Positions 48,057 to 57,782 are shown, numbered from the stretch's first letter. The stretch is 64,000 bases of DNA from Rhodospirillaceae bacterium SYSU D60007 (GCA_003574685.1 QOCQ01000015.1:62001-126000); one strand, 5' to 3'. Notes: generated by a model from the letters alone, not told the origin. Program-made: numbers and translations.

Positions 48057-50342
48057 CTAGCCCGCCAGTTGCCGGCGCATCGGCAGTTGCCGGATGCGCT
48101 TGCCGGTGGCGGCGGCGATGGCGTTGGCCAGCGCCGGTCCCACGGGCGGCACGCCGGGCTCGCCGACGCCGCCCAGCGGCATCGTGTAATCGGTTGCCGG
48201 CACGAGATGCACATGCACCTCGCGCGGCGCCGAATCCATGCGCGCCACTTCGAAGCCGTCGAAGTTCGACTGCACGACGCGGCCGTCCTTGAAGGTGATC
48301 TCGCTCAGCATGGCGTTGCTCACGCCCATGATCACGCCGCCCTCCATCTGCGCGCGGATGCGTTCGGGGTTGATCTGCGGCCCGCAGTCGATCGCGATGT
48401 CGATGCGCGGGATGCGGATGGTGCCCTTGTCGTCGGCCTCCACATCGGCCACGACGGCGATGTAGCTGACAAAGCTGTAGTGCGCCGCGATCCCGAGCCC
48501 GCGTCCTTTCGGCAAGGTGCGGCCCCAGTTGGCACCCTTGGCCACCGCCTCGATCACGCCGCGCAGCCGGCCGGTGTCGATGGGATAGAGGGCGGGATCC
48601 TCGCCGTGGTTCCACGCATCGCCGATCGACGCCGGATTGATCTTGCGCGCCGGTCCGATCAGCTTGAGCAGGTAGTCTTTCGGGTCCTTGCCCAGCGCCT
48701 GCGCGATCTCGGTGACGAAGGACTGGATCGCGAAGGCGTGCTGGATGTTGGCCACCGAGCGGAACCAGCCGATACGAGTATGGGCTTCGGCTTCGGGCGT
48801 CTCGGCGCGGATGTTGGGGATGTCGAAGGGCAGGTTCACCAGCCCCATGCCGAGCTCGAACGCCGCCGGCAGCTTCATGTTGGACGCGAAGATCGAGGCG
48901 ATCGACGGGAAGGCGCTGCGATGCCGCCACGCCACCAGCTTGCCCGACGCATCGAGGCCGGCCTCAAGCCGCTCCATCGAGACGGTATGCAGATAGCCGT
49001 TCTGCAGATCGTCCTCGCGCGTCCAGGTCACCTTCACGGGCGCGCCGTTCATCGCCTTCGACAGCAGGCCGGCCTCGACGATGAAATCGGGCTTCGACTT
49101 GCGTCCGAAACCGCCGCCCAGCATGGTGACATGCACCGTCACCTTCTCCAGCGGGACGCCGAGGAACTTGGCAAGCCGCGTCTTGGTTGCCTGGGGCGCC
49201 TGCGTGCAGGCCCACGCTTCGCAGTCATTGTCGCCCGCGCGCACGATGGCGGCGGGCGGCTCCATCGGCGCCTGCGCCAGGTGCGGCACGAAATATTCGG
49301 CCTCGATGCGCCGGGCCGCTCCTGCCATCGCGGCATCGACATCGCCCTGGTTGCGCACCACCTTGCCGGGCTTGCGCACCGACGCTTCCATGGCCGCCTT
49401 GTAGCTGTCCGAGCTGTAGGCGCCATTCGGACCGTCGTCCCAGGTGATCTTCAGCGCCTCGCGGCCCTTGATCGCGGCCCAGGTGTTGGACGCCACGACA
49501 GCGATGCCGCCCAGCGGACCGAACTCGGAAGGCGGCGGCGTGCTGTCGATCGACACGATCTTCAGCACGCCCTTGACCTTCATCGCCTCGGCGGCGTCGA
49601 ACGACTTCACCTTGCCGCCATATACCGGCGGACGGGCAATCACCGCGTACACCATGCCGTCGAGCCGTGTGTCGATGCCGAAGCCGGCACGGCCCGTCGT
49701 GATGTCCATGCCGTCGATCGAGGGGAGCCCCTCCTTGCCGATGTAGCGGAACTGCGCCGGTTCTTTCAACTTCACTGACGCCGGTACCGACAGCGCCGCG
49801 GCAGCCTTGGCGATTGCGCCATAGCCGATACGCCGGCTGGACGCCTGATGGACGAGCTCGTGGTTCACCGCTTCGACTTCTCCGGCCGGCACGCCCCAGC
49901 TCGTCGCCGCCGCCTGGATCAGCATGGCGCGGGCCGTAGCACCCATGCGGCGGAAGGTCATGAAATGATGGCGCATGCTGCGCGAGCCATCGGTGTCCTG
50001 GTTGCCGTAGCGCGCTTCGTCACCCGGCGCTTGCGCCACCTTCACCCGGGCCCAGTCGGCATCGAGCTCGTCAGCGACCACCATCGGCAGGCTGGTGCGC
50101 ACGCCCTGCCCCATCTCGGAGCGATGGCACACGACGGTCACCGTGCCGTCCTCGGCAATGGCAACGAACAGCTTCACGTCCTCGCGCAGGCCGTTAGGCA
50201 TGCCGGCGCCAGCGTATTTTTTCTCCTGCGCCAGGGCAGGCAGACCGACGGAGAGCACGAAGCTACCGGCACTCACGCCGGCAAGAAAAGCGCGGCGGCT
50301 GACATTGCGGATCGCGGGGCGGATGGGTCGATGGTATGTCAT
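48057..50342 (-). CDS. Molybdopterin-binding hydroxylase large subunit (IorB-like)
   Basis: 761 aa from ATG 50342. N-terminal [20 protein letters not shown] is a Tat signal; the mature enzyme acts at the periplasmic face. Moco contacts: [32 protein letters not shown] (about 328), and [19 protein letters not shown] near the C-terminus with the catalytic Glu. Same group as isoquinoline 1-oxidoreductase beta subunit. Paired with a [2Fe-2S] subunit that overlaps its start and without an FAD subunit, so electrons should go to a cytochrome or quinone. Probably oxidises an aldehyde or N-heterocycle. Confidence 0.92.
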   Translation of the reverse strand: MTYHRPIRPAIRNVSRRAFLAGVSAGSFVLSVGLPALAQEKKYAGAGMPNGLREDVKLFVAIAEDGTVTVVCHRSEMGQGVRTSLPMVVADELDADWARVKVAQAPGDEARYGNQDTDGSRSMRHHFMTFRRMGATARAMLIQAAATSWGVPAGEVEAVNHELVHQASSRRIGYGAIAKAAAALSVPASVKLKEPAQFRYIGKEGLPSIDGMDITTGRAGFGIDTRLDGMVYAVIARPPVYGGKVKSFDAAEAMKVKGVLKIVSIDSTPPPSEFGPLGGIAVVASNTWAAIKGREALKITWDDGPNGAYSSDSYKAAMEASVRKPGKVVRNQGDVDAAMAGAARRIEAEYFVPHLAQAPMEPPAAIVRAGDNDCEAWACTQAPQATKTRLAKFLGVPLEKVTVHVTMLGGGFGRKSKPDFIVEAGLLSKAMNGAPVKVTWTREDDLQNGYLHTVSMERLEAGLDASGKLVAWRHRSAFPSIASIFASNMKLPAAFELGMGLVNLPFDIPNIRAETPEAEAHTRIGWFRSVANIQHAFAIQSFVTEIAQALGKDPKDYLLKLIGPARKINPASIGDAWNHGEDPALYPIDTGRLRGVIEAVAKGANWGRTLPKGRGLGIAAHYSFVSYIAVVADVEADDKGTIRIPRIDIAIDCGPQINPERIRAQMEGGVIMGVSNAMLSEITFKDGRVVQSNFDGFEVARMDSAPREVHVHLVPATDYTMPLGGVGEPGVPPVGPALANAIAAATGKRIRQLPMRRQLAG

Positions 50343-50800
50343 CGCCGGCCTCCTGCTGCCACGCGGTGGATCGCGGCACGGATACGGGGATAGGTGCCGC
50401 AGCGACAGATGTTGCCGCTCATCGCGGCATCGATGTCGTCGTCGCTCGGCTTCGGGTTGTCCGCCAGCAGCGCGGCCGCGGACATGATCTGTCCGACCTG
50501 GCAGTAGCCGCATTGCGCGACATTGAGCTCGCGCCACGCCACCTGCACCGGGTGCGTCCCGTCACGTGACAGACCTTCAATCGTGGTGACGGCGCGGCCC
50601 TCGGCATCCGATACCGGCGTCTGGCAGGACCGCACGGCAACGCCATCGATATGCACGGTGCAGGCGCCGCAGAGCGCGGCACCGCAGCCGTATTTCGTGC
50701 CGGTCATGCCCAGCACGTCGCGCAGCACCCACAGCAACGGCATGTCGCCCTCGACATCCACGCTGCGGTCCTGCCCGTTGAGCTTGATCGTGAATGCCAT
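50339..50800 (-). CDS. [2Fe-2S] subunit of molybdenum hydroxylase (IorA-like)
   Basis: 153 aa. First cluster [20 protein letters not shown] (about 34-53), second [13 protein letters not shown] and [14 protein letters not shown]. No signal peptide: the large subunit's Tat signal would carry the folded complex out. Its stop overlaps the large-subunit start by 4 nt. Confidence 0.93.
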   Translation of the reverse strand: MAFTIKLNGQDRSVDVEGDMPLLWVLRDVLGMTGTKYGCGAALCGACTVHIDGVAVRSCQTPVSDAEGRAVTTIEGLSRDGTHPVQVAWRELNVAQCGYCQVGQIMSAAALLADNPKPSDDDIDAAMSGNICRCGTYPRIRAAIHRVAAGGRR

Positions 50801-51022
50801 CGCTCCCTCGCTTCCGGCTGGGTAAGAGGCACGCCCGGCACATGGCCGGTGCGGCGAAGCCTACGCCGGAACGGATTGCGGGCGCGCGCACGATTTCTTT
50901 ATTGGAGCGATTCGCCTTTATGCACCTGACTGCACCTTGCGTCTGCTCGGCCGCGCTGCCATGGCAATGCAGCGCGCAGGCGAAACGGGCAGGCCCTTTG
51001 CCGGCGACCCGCCACCCGATGA

Positions 51023-51415
51023 TCAAAGCGCCGAAACGATATCTGTATTCGGGAAATCACTGCCCTTGAACAGCAAGGGCTCTCCTCGAGCCTTGGCCAG
51101 GGCATAGGCTGCACAATCGACGATGTTCAGTCCGGCCGGATGTCCCTGACCCTTGCCATACTGACGAAATGCGTCAAATGCCATTCCTGCCTGAACCTCA
51201 TCGAACGCAACGATCAGGACGCCAGCATTCTCAAGCATTTCGTTAAACTCGGCGACCGCCTCTGCGCCGTGGCGAGCATACAGGACTATTCTGGCCTCCA
51301 GCACCGTCACCGAGGAGATTGCGAGCGACGGTGCGTTGAGCATGGCCTTCCGAAATCCGGGACCGTCAGGCTCATTGGTGATCGCGGCAACGATCGCCGA
51401 CGTATCAAGAATCAT
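51023..51415 (-). CDS. vapC: VapC-family PIN-domain toxin
   Basis: 130 aa. PIN acidic residues: Asp in MILDTSAIVAAI, Glu in TVLEARIVL, Asp in NIVDCAAYALA, Asp in KGSDFPNTDI. Putative Mg-dependent RNase. Starts within the stop codon of the vapB gene (ATGA), antitoxin first, as usual for vapBC. Confidence 0.92.
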   Translation of the reverse strand: MILDTSAIVAAITNEPDGPGFRKAMLNAPSLAISSVTVLEARIVLYARHGAEAVAEFNEMLENAGVLIVAFDEVQAGMAFDAFRQYGKGQGHPAGLNIVDCAAYALAKARGEPLLFKGSDFPNTDIVSAL

Positions 51416-51660
51416 CAGGACGGCAGTCCATCAGGACCATAGCCAAGGATATCATCTGCGGGACGAGCATCCCTGACCGGCATGGCGGATACACGGTCGA
51501 AGAATTTCCGCAGTGCCGCCTGCCGTGGCGCACCCGCGGCGGCCTCGACACGGGACAGTCGCTCCTCAATGGCACGCGCCAGCGCAGTCTCCACATCCTC
51601 GCCGGTCAGACGGGCGAGACGTTGCGCAAGTTCATCGACCTTGACGGATACCGCACCCAT
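51415..51660 (-). CDS. vapB: VapB-type antitoxin
   Basis: 81 aa from ATG 51660. SVKVDELAQRLARLTGEDVE (RHH/AbrB-like N-terminus of the Rv0623 group), then a C-terminal helix ending RPADDILGYGPDGLPS that should wrap the toxin. The alternative earlier start adds low-complexity sequence. Directly overlaps vapC. Confidence 0.85.
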   Translation of the reverse strand: MGAVSVKVDELAQRLARLTGEDVETALARAIEERLSRVEAAAGAPRQAALRKFFDRVSAMPVRDARPADDILGYGPDGLPS

Positions 51661-51779
51661 GCCTTTTGCACTCCCTCCTGCGGGCAAGAGGAATATATGG
51701 CGCCACACTCGTTGCAACAACTATGGTACTTGCCCCTTGCCAGTCGGCGATTTTAGGTCGGCCAGCGACCATAACCCGC

Positions 51780-52475
51780 CTACACCATCAGATGCTTGCG
51801 CACCTGATCCGGCGTCAGCGACTGCGCGGGGCCGGCGAGGACGATCTCGCCGCGGTCCATGACGCTGATGTGGTCGGCCAGCGACTGCGCGAAATCGAGA
51901 TACTGCTCGACCAGCAGGATGGCCATGTCGCCGCGGTCGGCCAGCATGCGGATCACGCGGCCGATCTCCTTGATGATCGAGGGCTGGATGCCTTCGGTCG
52001 GTTCGTCGAGCACCAGCAGCTTGGGGCGCGTGACGAGTGCACGGGCGATGGCGAGTTGCTGCTGCTGGCCGCCCGAGAGGTCGCCGCCGCGGCGGCCGAG
52101 CATATCCTTCAGCACCGGGAAGAGCGTGAAGATCTCGTCGGGTATGTGGCGCAGCGCGCGCGGCAGCGGGGCGAAGCCGGTTTGCAGGTTCTCCAGCACC
52201 GTGAGGCGCGGAAAAATCTCGCGGCCCTGGGGCACCAGCGCCAGCCCACGGCGCGCACGCTCATGCGGCTTCAGGGCCGAGATGTCCTGGTCCTGCCAGA
52301 AAATCCGGCCGTTGCGGATGCCTTGCAGACCAAAGATGGCGCGCAGCAGCGACGTCTTGCCCACGCCGTTGCGGCCCAGCACGCAAACGATCTTTCCCGC
52401 CTCGGCCTCTACGCTCACCGACCGCAGCGCATGCGAGGCGCCGTAGAACAGGTTGATCTTCTCGACCCGCAGCAT
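51780..52475 (-). CDS. urtE: Urea ABC transporter ATPase UrtE
   Basis: 231 aa from ATG 52475. Walker A GRNGVGKTSLLRAI at about 37, signature LSGGQQQQLAIARAL, Walker B LLVLDEPTEGIQPSI (the TEGIQ form is characteristic of UrtE), switch LVEQYLDFAQ. Partner of UrtD. Last gene of the urt operon, but separated from urtD by 331 nt of nested repeats, unlike the rest, which overlap. Confidence 0.92.
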   Translation of the reverse strand: MLRVEKINLFYGASHALRSVSVEAEAGKIVCVLGRNGVGKTSLLRAIFGLQGIRNGRIFWQDQDISALKPHERARRGLALVPQGREIFPRLTVLENLQTGFAPLPRALRHIPDEIFTLFPVLKDMLGRRGGDLSGGQQQQLAIARALVTRPKLLVLDEPTEGIQPSIIKEIGRVIRMLADRGDMAILLVEQYLDFAQSLADHISVMDRGEIVLAGPAQSLTPDQVRKHLMV

Positions 52476-52496
52476 GGTCAGGCGCAGCTCCGATCT

Positions 52497-52772
52497 CCTT
52501 CTCCCCGCGAAGGCGGGGAGAAGGTGCCCGAAGGGCGGATGAGGGGCTTCGCGGCCGTGCAACAGGTACGTCGTGCGATTTGTGCTGTCCGTGTCCGGTC
52601 AGCACCTGTCATTCCGAGCGCAGCGCGGGATCTTTGCACGTCGCCGACTACAGGAGTTCTCGCTTTGCTCCGGATGACAGTCTCCGGCTTGTTCGTTGCG
52701 CGTGTTGCGCGGGAGGGAAGCCCCTCATCCGGCGCTTCGCGCCACCTTCTCCCCGCCTTCGCGGGGAGAAGG
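52497..52772. repeat. Nested palindromic repeat between urtE and urtD (family B variant)
   Basis: Outer arms CCTTCTCCCCGCGAAGGCGG and complement are variants of family B (AGGTGCCCGAAGGGCGGATGAGGGG on the left, GGCGCTTCGCGCC on the right, plus the TTCTCCCCGC core). Nested inside, CTGTCATTCCG (52606-) and CGGATGACAG (to 52680) form a second palindromic element. The whole 331-nt gap between urtE and urtD contains nothing else. Confidence 0.82.
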
Positions 52773-52806
52773 AATGAACGCGTGGTTCCGGAACAGTGCA
52801 GCATGG

Positions 52807-53604
52807 TCACCGCCCCAGGTAGACGTCGACCACGCGCTGGTCCTTTTGCACGTGGTCCAGGGAGCCTTCGGCCAACACGGAGCCTTCGTGCAGCACGGTG
52901 ACGCGCACGCCGAGCTCGCGCACGAACTGCATGTCGTGCTCGACCACGACAAGCGTATGGCTGCCGGCCAGCTCCTTGAACAGTGCCGCGGTCTGCTCCG
53001 TCTCGATGTCGGTCATGCCGGCCACCGGCTCGTCCAGCAGCAGGAGCTGCGGGTCGGTCAGCAGCAGCATGCCGATCTCCAGCCATTGCTTCTGGCCGTG
53101 GCTCAGCGCACCCGCCGGCCGGTGCCGGTGCTCGCCCAGCCCGATCAGATCGAGCATATCGGCGATCCGGCGCCGGGCACTGCCGTCGAGCCGCGCCAGC
53201 AAGGTGGCGAAGGTGCCGCGATCGCACTTCAGCGCCAGCTCCAGGTTCTCGAAGACGGTGAGGTTCTCGAACACCGTCGGCTTCTGGAACTTGCGTCCGA
53301 TACCGAGATTGGCCACGCCCGCCTCGTCGAGCCGGGTGAGGTCGATGCGGTCCCCGAACTGCACGCGGCCGGTGTCGGGCCGCGTCTTGCCGGTGATCAC
53401 GTCCATCATGGTGGTCTTGCCCGCGCCATTGGGACCGATCACGGTGCGCATCTCGCCTTTGGCGATGGCCAGCGACAGGGCGTTGAGCGCCTTGAAACCG
53501 TCGAAGCTGACGGTGACGTCCTCCAGGTAGAGCAGCGTGTCGCCCGGTGCGGTTTCGGCGACGGGGTCATGGCCCGTCGCGACGTTCACGGCGGCGGCGT
53601 TCAT
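52807..53604 (-). CDS. urtD: Urea ABC transporter ATPase UrtD
   Basis: 265 aa from ATG 53604. An N-terminal extension of about 25 residues, then LYLEDVTVSFDGFKALNALS; Walker A GPNGAGKTTMMDVI, KFQKPTVFENLTVFENLELA, signature LSHGQKQWLEIGMLL, Walker B LLLLDEPVAGMTD (the PVAGMT form is a UrtD hallmark), VEHDMQFV. Overlaps urtC by 4 nt. Confidence 0.94.
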   Translation of the reverse strand: MNAAAVNVATGHDPVAETAPGDTLLYLEDVTVSFDGFKALNALSLAIAKGEMRTVIGPNGAGKTTMMDVITGKTRPDTGRVQFGDRIDLTRLDEAGVANLGIGRKFQKPTVFENLTVFENLELALKCDRGTFATLLARLDGSARRRIADMLDLIGLGEHRHRPAGALSHGQKQWLEIGMLLLTDPQLLLLDEPVAGMTDIETEQTAALFKELAGSHTLVVVEHDMQFVRELGVRVTVLHEGSVLAEGSLDHVQKDQRVVDVYLGR

Positions 53605-54746
53605 GTGGCCTCCGCCGGCCGGGTTGACGCCAGGACCGTTGCGCGCGCGGCGCTGCGGCGCGCCTGCCAGTCGCGCACGATGCCCACGACTCCATGCGGC
53701 AGGAAGAGCGTGACCACGATGAAGAGCGCGCCGAGGAAGAACAGCCACACCTCCGGCGCGGCGCCGGTCAGCCATGTCTTGGCAGCGTTGACGATGAAAG
53801 CGCCGAGGATCGCGCCGGCCAGCGTGCCGCGGCCGCCGACCGCCACCCAGATGGCGATCTCGATCGAATTGGCCGGAGAGAACTCTCCGGGGTTGATAAT
53901 GCCCACCTGCGGCACGTAGAGCGCGCCGGCGACGCCGGAGATCATGGCCGCCACGACGAAGACGAAAAGCTTGGCGCCGGTCGGCGAGTAGCCGAGAAAG
54001 CGCACGCGGCTTTCGGCATCCCGCAGTGCCAGGCAGACGCGGCCCAGCTTCGAGGTGATGATCCAGCGGCAGAGCAGGAAGGCGAGGCCGAGCCCGATGG
54101 CCGAGGCGATCAGCAGGCCCACGCGGGTGGGCTGGCTCTGTACCGTGAAGCCCAGCAGGTCCTTGAAGTCGGTCAACCCGTTATTGCCGCCGAACCCCAT
54201 GTTGTTGCGGAAGAAAGCCAGCATCAGCGCGAAGGTCAGCGCCTGGGTGATGATCGAGAGATAGACGCCGGTCACCCGCGAGCGGAAGGCGAGCCAGCCC
54301 AATACGAAGGCGAGCACGCCGGGCACTACGACCACCATGAGGGCGGCGAACCAGAACATGTCGAAGCCGTGCCAGTACCAGGGCAGCTCCTTCCAGTTCA
54401 GGAACACCATGAAATCGGGCAACACGGGGTTCTTGTAGACGCCGCGATCGCCGATCTGGCGCATCAGGTACATGCCCATGCAGTAGCCGCCCAGCGCGAA
54501 GAAGGCGCCCTGCCCAAGGCTTAGGATGCCGGCGTAGCCCCAGATCAGGTCCATGGCGACCGCCAGCATGGCGTAGCAGCAGTATTTGCCGATCAGCGGC
54601 ACGAGATATTCGGGCAAATGCAGCGCGCCGCCGGGCGTCACCAGCCGGTTGGCCACCGGGATCAGCACGATCAGCACGAAGCCGACGGCAAGGAACGCCG
54701 CCCAGCCGCGCGGCGTCATCAGGCTCTGTCGATCCGCCTCGGGCAT
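53601..54746 (-). CDS. urtC: Urea ABC transporter permease UrtC
   Basis: 381 aa from ATG 54746. Many TM helices; MDLIWGYAGILSLGQGAFFA and GYCMGMYLMRQIGDRGVYKN are UrtC-specific, as is FFRNNMGFGGNNGLTDFKDL and the C-terminal LLGAFIVNAAKTWLTGAAPE-like stretch. Start chosen 4 nt from the urtB stop. Confidence 0.94.
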   Translation of the reverse strand: MPEADRQSLMTPRGWAAFLAVGFVLIVLIPVANRLVTPGGALHLPEYLVPLIGKYCCYAMLAVAMDLIWGYAGILSLGQGAFFALGGYCMGMYLMRQIGDRGVYKNPVLPDFMVFLNWKELPWYWHGFDMFWFAALMVVVVPGVLAFVLGWLAFRSRVTGVYLSIITQALTFALMLAFFRNNMGFGGNNGLTDFKDLLGFTVQSQPTRVGLLIASAIGLGLAFLLCRWIITSKLGRVCLALRDAESRVRFLGYSPTGAKLFVFVVAAMISGVAGALYVPQVGIINPGEFSPANSIEIAIWVAVGGRGTLAGAILGAFIVNAAKTWLTGAAPEVWLFFLGALFIVVTLFLPHGVVGIVRDWQARRSAARATVLASTRPAEAT

Positions 54747-54750
54747 CACG

Positions 54751-56352
54751 TCACTGCTCCACGAAGCGGCCCTTGAGCGCGAACAGGCCGCGCGGGCGCC
54801 ACTGGATGAAGAGGATGATGAAGACCAGCACTGCGACCTTGCCCAGCACGGCGCCGGCAAAGGGCTCGAGGAGCTTGTTGATGACGCCCAGCGACAGCGA
54901 GGCGACCAGCGTGCCCATCAGGTTGCCGACGCCACCGAACACCACCACCAGGAAGCTGTCGACGATATAGATCTGCCCGAGATTGGGGCTGACATTGCCG
55001 ATCTGGCTCAGCGCCACGCCCGCCATGCCGGCCAGGCCCGAGCCCAGCCCGAAGGTCAGCGCGTCGATTCTGGCGGTGGGAATGCCCATGGCCGCCGCCA
55101 TGTCGCGGTTCTGGGTGACGGCGCGCATGTGCAGCCCGAAGGCGGTCCGCCGCAGGATCACGGCGATGATCGCCAGCATCAGGAAGCAGAAGATGATGAT
55201 GTACAGCCTGTTCCACGAGACGAAGAATCCGGCCACCAGGTCGAAGCCGCCGGTCATCCAGTCGGGGTTGGCCACCTCCTTGTTCTGGGCATCGAAGATC
55301 GAGCGCACGGCCTGCTGCAGCACAAGGCTGATTCCCCAGGTCGCCAGCATGGTTTCCAGCGGCCGACCGTAGAGGTGACGGATGACGCCGCGTTCCAGCA
55401 GCACGCCCACGGCGCCTGATACCAGGAACGCGATGGGCAGCGAGAGGATCAGGTAGAAGCCCACCAGATCGGCCGGCAAAACGGCGCGGCAAACCTGCTG
55501 CACGGTATAGGCGGTGTAGGCGCCCAGCATGATCATCTCGCCGTGCGCCATGTTGATGACGCCCATCACGCCGAAAGTGATGGCGAGTCCCACCGCGGCC
55601 AGAAGCAGCACGGATCCGAGGCTGATGCCCTGGAACACGTTCTCAATGATGTTGACGATGGCCAACTGGCGCTCGATCGACGCGAGCGCGTCGCGCGCCG
55701 CCTTGACGACTTCGGAAGGGGCGTTCCGGTCATTGACAACGGTGTTGAGCAGGTTGCGCACCTGCGGATCAGCGGTTCCCGCCAGCGCCTCGATGGCCTT
55801 GAGCCGGTCGGACAAAGCGCCGGCACTCACGCCCGCTGCCGCCAGGCTGAAGCGGATGGCGGCCATCACCTCGGGATCCTTTTCGCTCCTCAGGGCCCGC
55901 TCGAGAGCAACCGCGGTTTCCGGCGTCGGGTTGGCGAACGCGGCCTTGGCCGCAGCAAGTCGGGTGGCCCGATCGTCGCTGAACAGCGACAGTTTCGAGA
56001 GCGAGGCAGCGATCACACCGCGCAGGCGGTTGTTGACCCTGACCTTGCCGACTTCGCTGTCCGGCAATTCGCCGAGGCCCTGGCCGGTGAGGGCGTCGAA
56101 ATATCGGCTGCCGTTCTGGATGAGCGGCGCCTGGTCCGAAGTGCGGACATAGAGCAGGCCGTCGGCCAGGGCCTTCAACGCCGGCACCGCACGGCCGTCG
56201 CCAAGATCACCCAGCTTCTCGGCCGCCTGCAGCTTTTCGCTGAAATTGTCCGAGGCCAGCTTGCGCACCAGCTCCTCGAAACCCTGGGCATGTGTCGGCT
56301 GCCATGCGAGCGCCAGCAGCAGCACTCCAGCCAGGATACGCAATACAAGCAT
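54751..56352 (-). CDS. urtB: Urea ABC transporter permease UrtB
   Basis: 533 aa from ATG 56352. N-terminal signal (LVLRILAGVLLLALAWQ), then about 210 residues of helical HEAT-like periplasmic domain (VRKLASDNFSEKLQAAEKLG, AVPALKALADGLLYVR), then the LivH-like permease core (FQGISLGSVLLLAAVGLAIT, GVINMAHGEMIMLGAYTAYT). This two-part architecture is typical of UrtB and excludes a generic LivH. Confidence 0.94.
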   Translation of the reverse strand: MLVLRILAGVLLLALAWQPTHAQGFEELVRKLASDNFSEKLQAAEKLGDLGDGRAVPALKALADGLLYVRTSDQAPLIQNGSRYFDALTGQGLGELPDSEVGKVRVNNRLRGVIAASLSKLSLFSDDRATRLAAAKAAFANPTPETAVALERALRSEKDPEVMAAIRFSLAAAGVSAGALSDRLKAIEALAGTADPQVRNLLNTVVNDRNAPSEVVKAARDALASIERQLAIVNIIENVFQGISLGSVLLLAAVGLAITFGVMGVINMAHGEMIMLGAYTAYTVQQVCRAVLPADLVGFYLILSLPIAFLVSGAVGVLLERGVIRHLYGRPLETMLATWGISLVLQQAVRSIFDAQNKEVANPDWMTGGFDLVAGFFVSWNRLYIIIFCFLMLAIIAVILRRTAFGLHMRAVTQNRDMAAAMGIPTARIDALTFGLGSGLAGMAGVALSQIGNVSPNLGQIYIVDSFLVVVFGGVGNLMGTLVASLSLGVINKLLEPFAGAVLGKVAVLVFIILFIQWRPRGLFALKGRFVEQ

Positions 56353-56379
56353 TGGCCGCCTCGCCCGGCTGCAAGCTAT

Positions 56380-56405
56380 CCCTCCCCGCCCAATCGCGGA
56401 GAGGG
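56380..56405 (-). promoter_or_regulatory. Stem-loop between urtA and urtB
   Basis: CCCTCTCCGC and GCGGGGAGGG on the minus strand pair with one G-T position around a 6-nt loop, without a T-run. It lies in the 69-nt gap after urtA. Similar in position to the hairpin at 17724-17744. Probable 3'-end protection of the binding-protein mRNA. Confidence 0.5.
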
Positions 56406-56421
56406 ACAGGATCATCACGCG

Positions 56422-57705
56422 CTATTGCGAGTACTTCGGCTTCTCGCAGTTGCCGCAGACCCAGGGATAGGTCCAGTCGGCCGTCAGCTTCGCGCTCTCG
56501 GGGATGTACTTCGACCAGGCATCGGCCTTGATGGGACCCTTGGTCTGCCAGACGATCTCGAACTGCCCGTTGGCCTGGATCTCGCCGATGAGGACCGGCT
56601 TGCTGAGGTGATGGTTTGTGTTCATCACTGCCTCGAAGCCGGACGGCGCCTTGACCTTCTGGCCATAGAGTGCTTGGCGCACCGCATCGATGTTGGTCGT
56701 GCCGGCTTGCTGCACGGCCTGGGCCCACATCTTGAAGCCGATATAGGTGGCCTCCATCGGATCGTTTGTGACGCGCTTGTCGTTCTTGATGTAGGCCTTC
56801 CACTGCTTGATGAAGGCGTCGTTGACCGGCGACTTGACCGACTGGAAATAGTTCCAGGCCGCGAGGTGGCCTACCAGGTTCTTGGTGTCGATGCCGGCCA
56901 GCTCTTCCTCGCCGACCGAGAAGGCGACCACCGGGATATCGCTGGCCTTGACGCCGGCATTGGCCAGCTCTTTGTAGAACGGCACATTGGCGTCGCCGTT
57001 GATGGTCGACACCACCGCGGTCTTCTTGCCGGCCGAGGCGAACTTCTTGATGTCGGCGACGATCGTCTGCCAGTCGGAATGACCGAACGGCGTGTAGTTG
57101 ATCATGATGTCTTCCTTCTTCACGCCCTTTGCGAGAAGGAAGGCTTCCAGGATCTTGTTGGTGGTGCGCGGATAAACGTAGTCGGTGCCGGCGAGCACCC
57201 AGCGCTTCACCTCGCCGCCTTCAGGTGACATCAGGTACTCGACCGCCGGGATCGCCTGCTGGTTCGGCGCCGCGCCCGTGTAGAAGATGTTGCGCGAGCT
57301 TTCCTCGCCCTCGTATTGCACGGGGTAGAACAGCAGACCGTTGAGCTCTTCGAACACCGGCAGCACCGACTTGCGGCTGACCGACGTCCAGCAGCCGAAC
57401 ACGACATCGACCTTGTCCTTCTGGATCAGCTCGCGCGCCTTCTCGGCAAACAGCGGCCAGTTCGAGGCCGGATCAACGACCACCGCCTCGACTTTGCGGC
57501 CGAGAAGCCCGCCCTTCTTGTTGATGTCGTCGACCATCATCAGGACGGTGTCCTTCAGCGTGGTCTCGGAGATGGCCATCGTTCCCGACAGCGAATGCAG
57601 CACGCCGACCTTGATCGGCGCCTGCTGGGCGACCGCGCCCATGGTCCAGCCCGTCACCGCCGCCAGAACGGCCGATGCCGATGCCCAGGTTTGCCAGTTT
57701 GCCAT
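56422..57705 (-). CDS. urtA: Urea ABC transporter substrate-binding protein UrtA
   Basis: 427 aa from ATG 57705, with GAGGGGGG upstream. Signal peptide (SASAVLAAVTGWTMGAVAQQ), then VGVLHSLSGTMAISETTLKD, VDVVFGCWTSVSRKSVLPVF, LLFYPVQYEGEESSRNIFYT and the Cys pair WVCGNCEKPKYSQ at the C-terminus, all diagnostic of UrtA. Periplasmic urea receptor. First gene of the operon behind a sigma-54-like promoter. Confidence 0.96.
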   Translation of the reverse strand: MANWQTWASASAVLAAVTGWTMGAVAQQAPIKVGVLHSLSGTMAISETTLKDTVLMMVDDINKKGGLLGRKVEAVVVDPASNWPLFAEKARELIQKDKVDVVFGCWTSVSRKSVLPVFEELNGLLFYPVQYEGEESSRNIFYTGAAPNQQAIPAVEYLMSPEGGEVKRWVLAGTDYVYPRTTNKILEAFLLAKGVKKEDIMINYTPFGHSDWQTIVADIKKFASAGKKTAVVSTINGDANVPFYKELANAGVKASDIPVVAFSVGEEELAGIDTKNLVGHLAAWNYFQSVKSPVNDAFIKQWKAYIKNDKRVTNDPMEATYIGFKMWAQAVQQAGTTNIDAVRQALYGQKVKAPSGFEAVMNTNHHLSKPVLIGEIQANGQFEIVWQTKGPIKADAWSKYIPESAKLTADWTYPWVCGNCEKPKYSQ

Positions 57706-57766
57706 GCAGTGCCCCCCTCGAGCGCAAGCGCCGGCTCCCCGATGAGCCGCGCGTGGCCTGCTGCGA

Positions 57767-57782
57767 AGCAAGAGGCGGGCCA
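57767..57782 (-). promoter_or_regulatory. Near-consensus sigma-54 promoter of urtABCDE
   Basis: TGGCCCGCCTCTTGCT on the minus strand matches TGGCACG-N4-TTGCW with one mismatch and exact GG-N10-GC spacing. Transcription would start near 57756, about 50 nt before the urtA ATG. This fits nitrogen-limitation control by NtrC. I do not see a clear NtrC site in the rest of the 418-nt gap (57706-58123). Confidence 0.75.

Noticed and set aside
47997-49778. Plus-strand open frame of 593 codons opposite the molybdopterin subunit
   Set aside because: Shadow of the IorB-like gene, whose Moco motifs are intact.
55543-57228. Plus-strand open frame of 561 codons opposite urtA/urtB
   Set aside because: It is the complement frame of well-supported urt genes and has no domain pattern.
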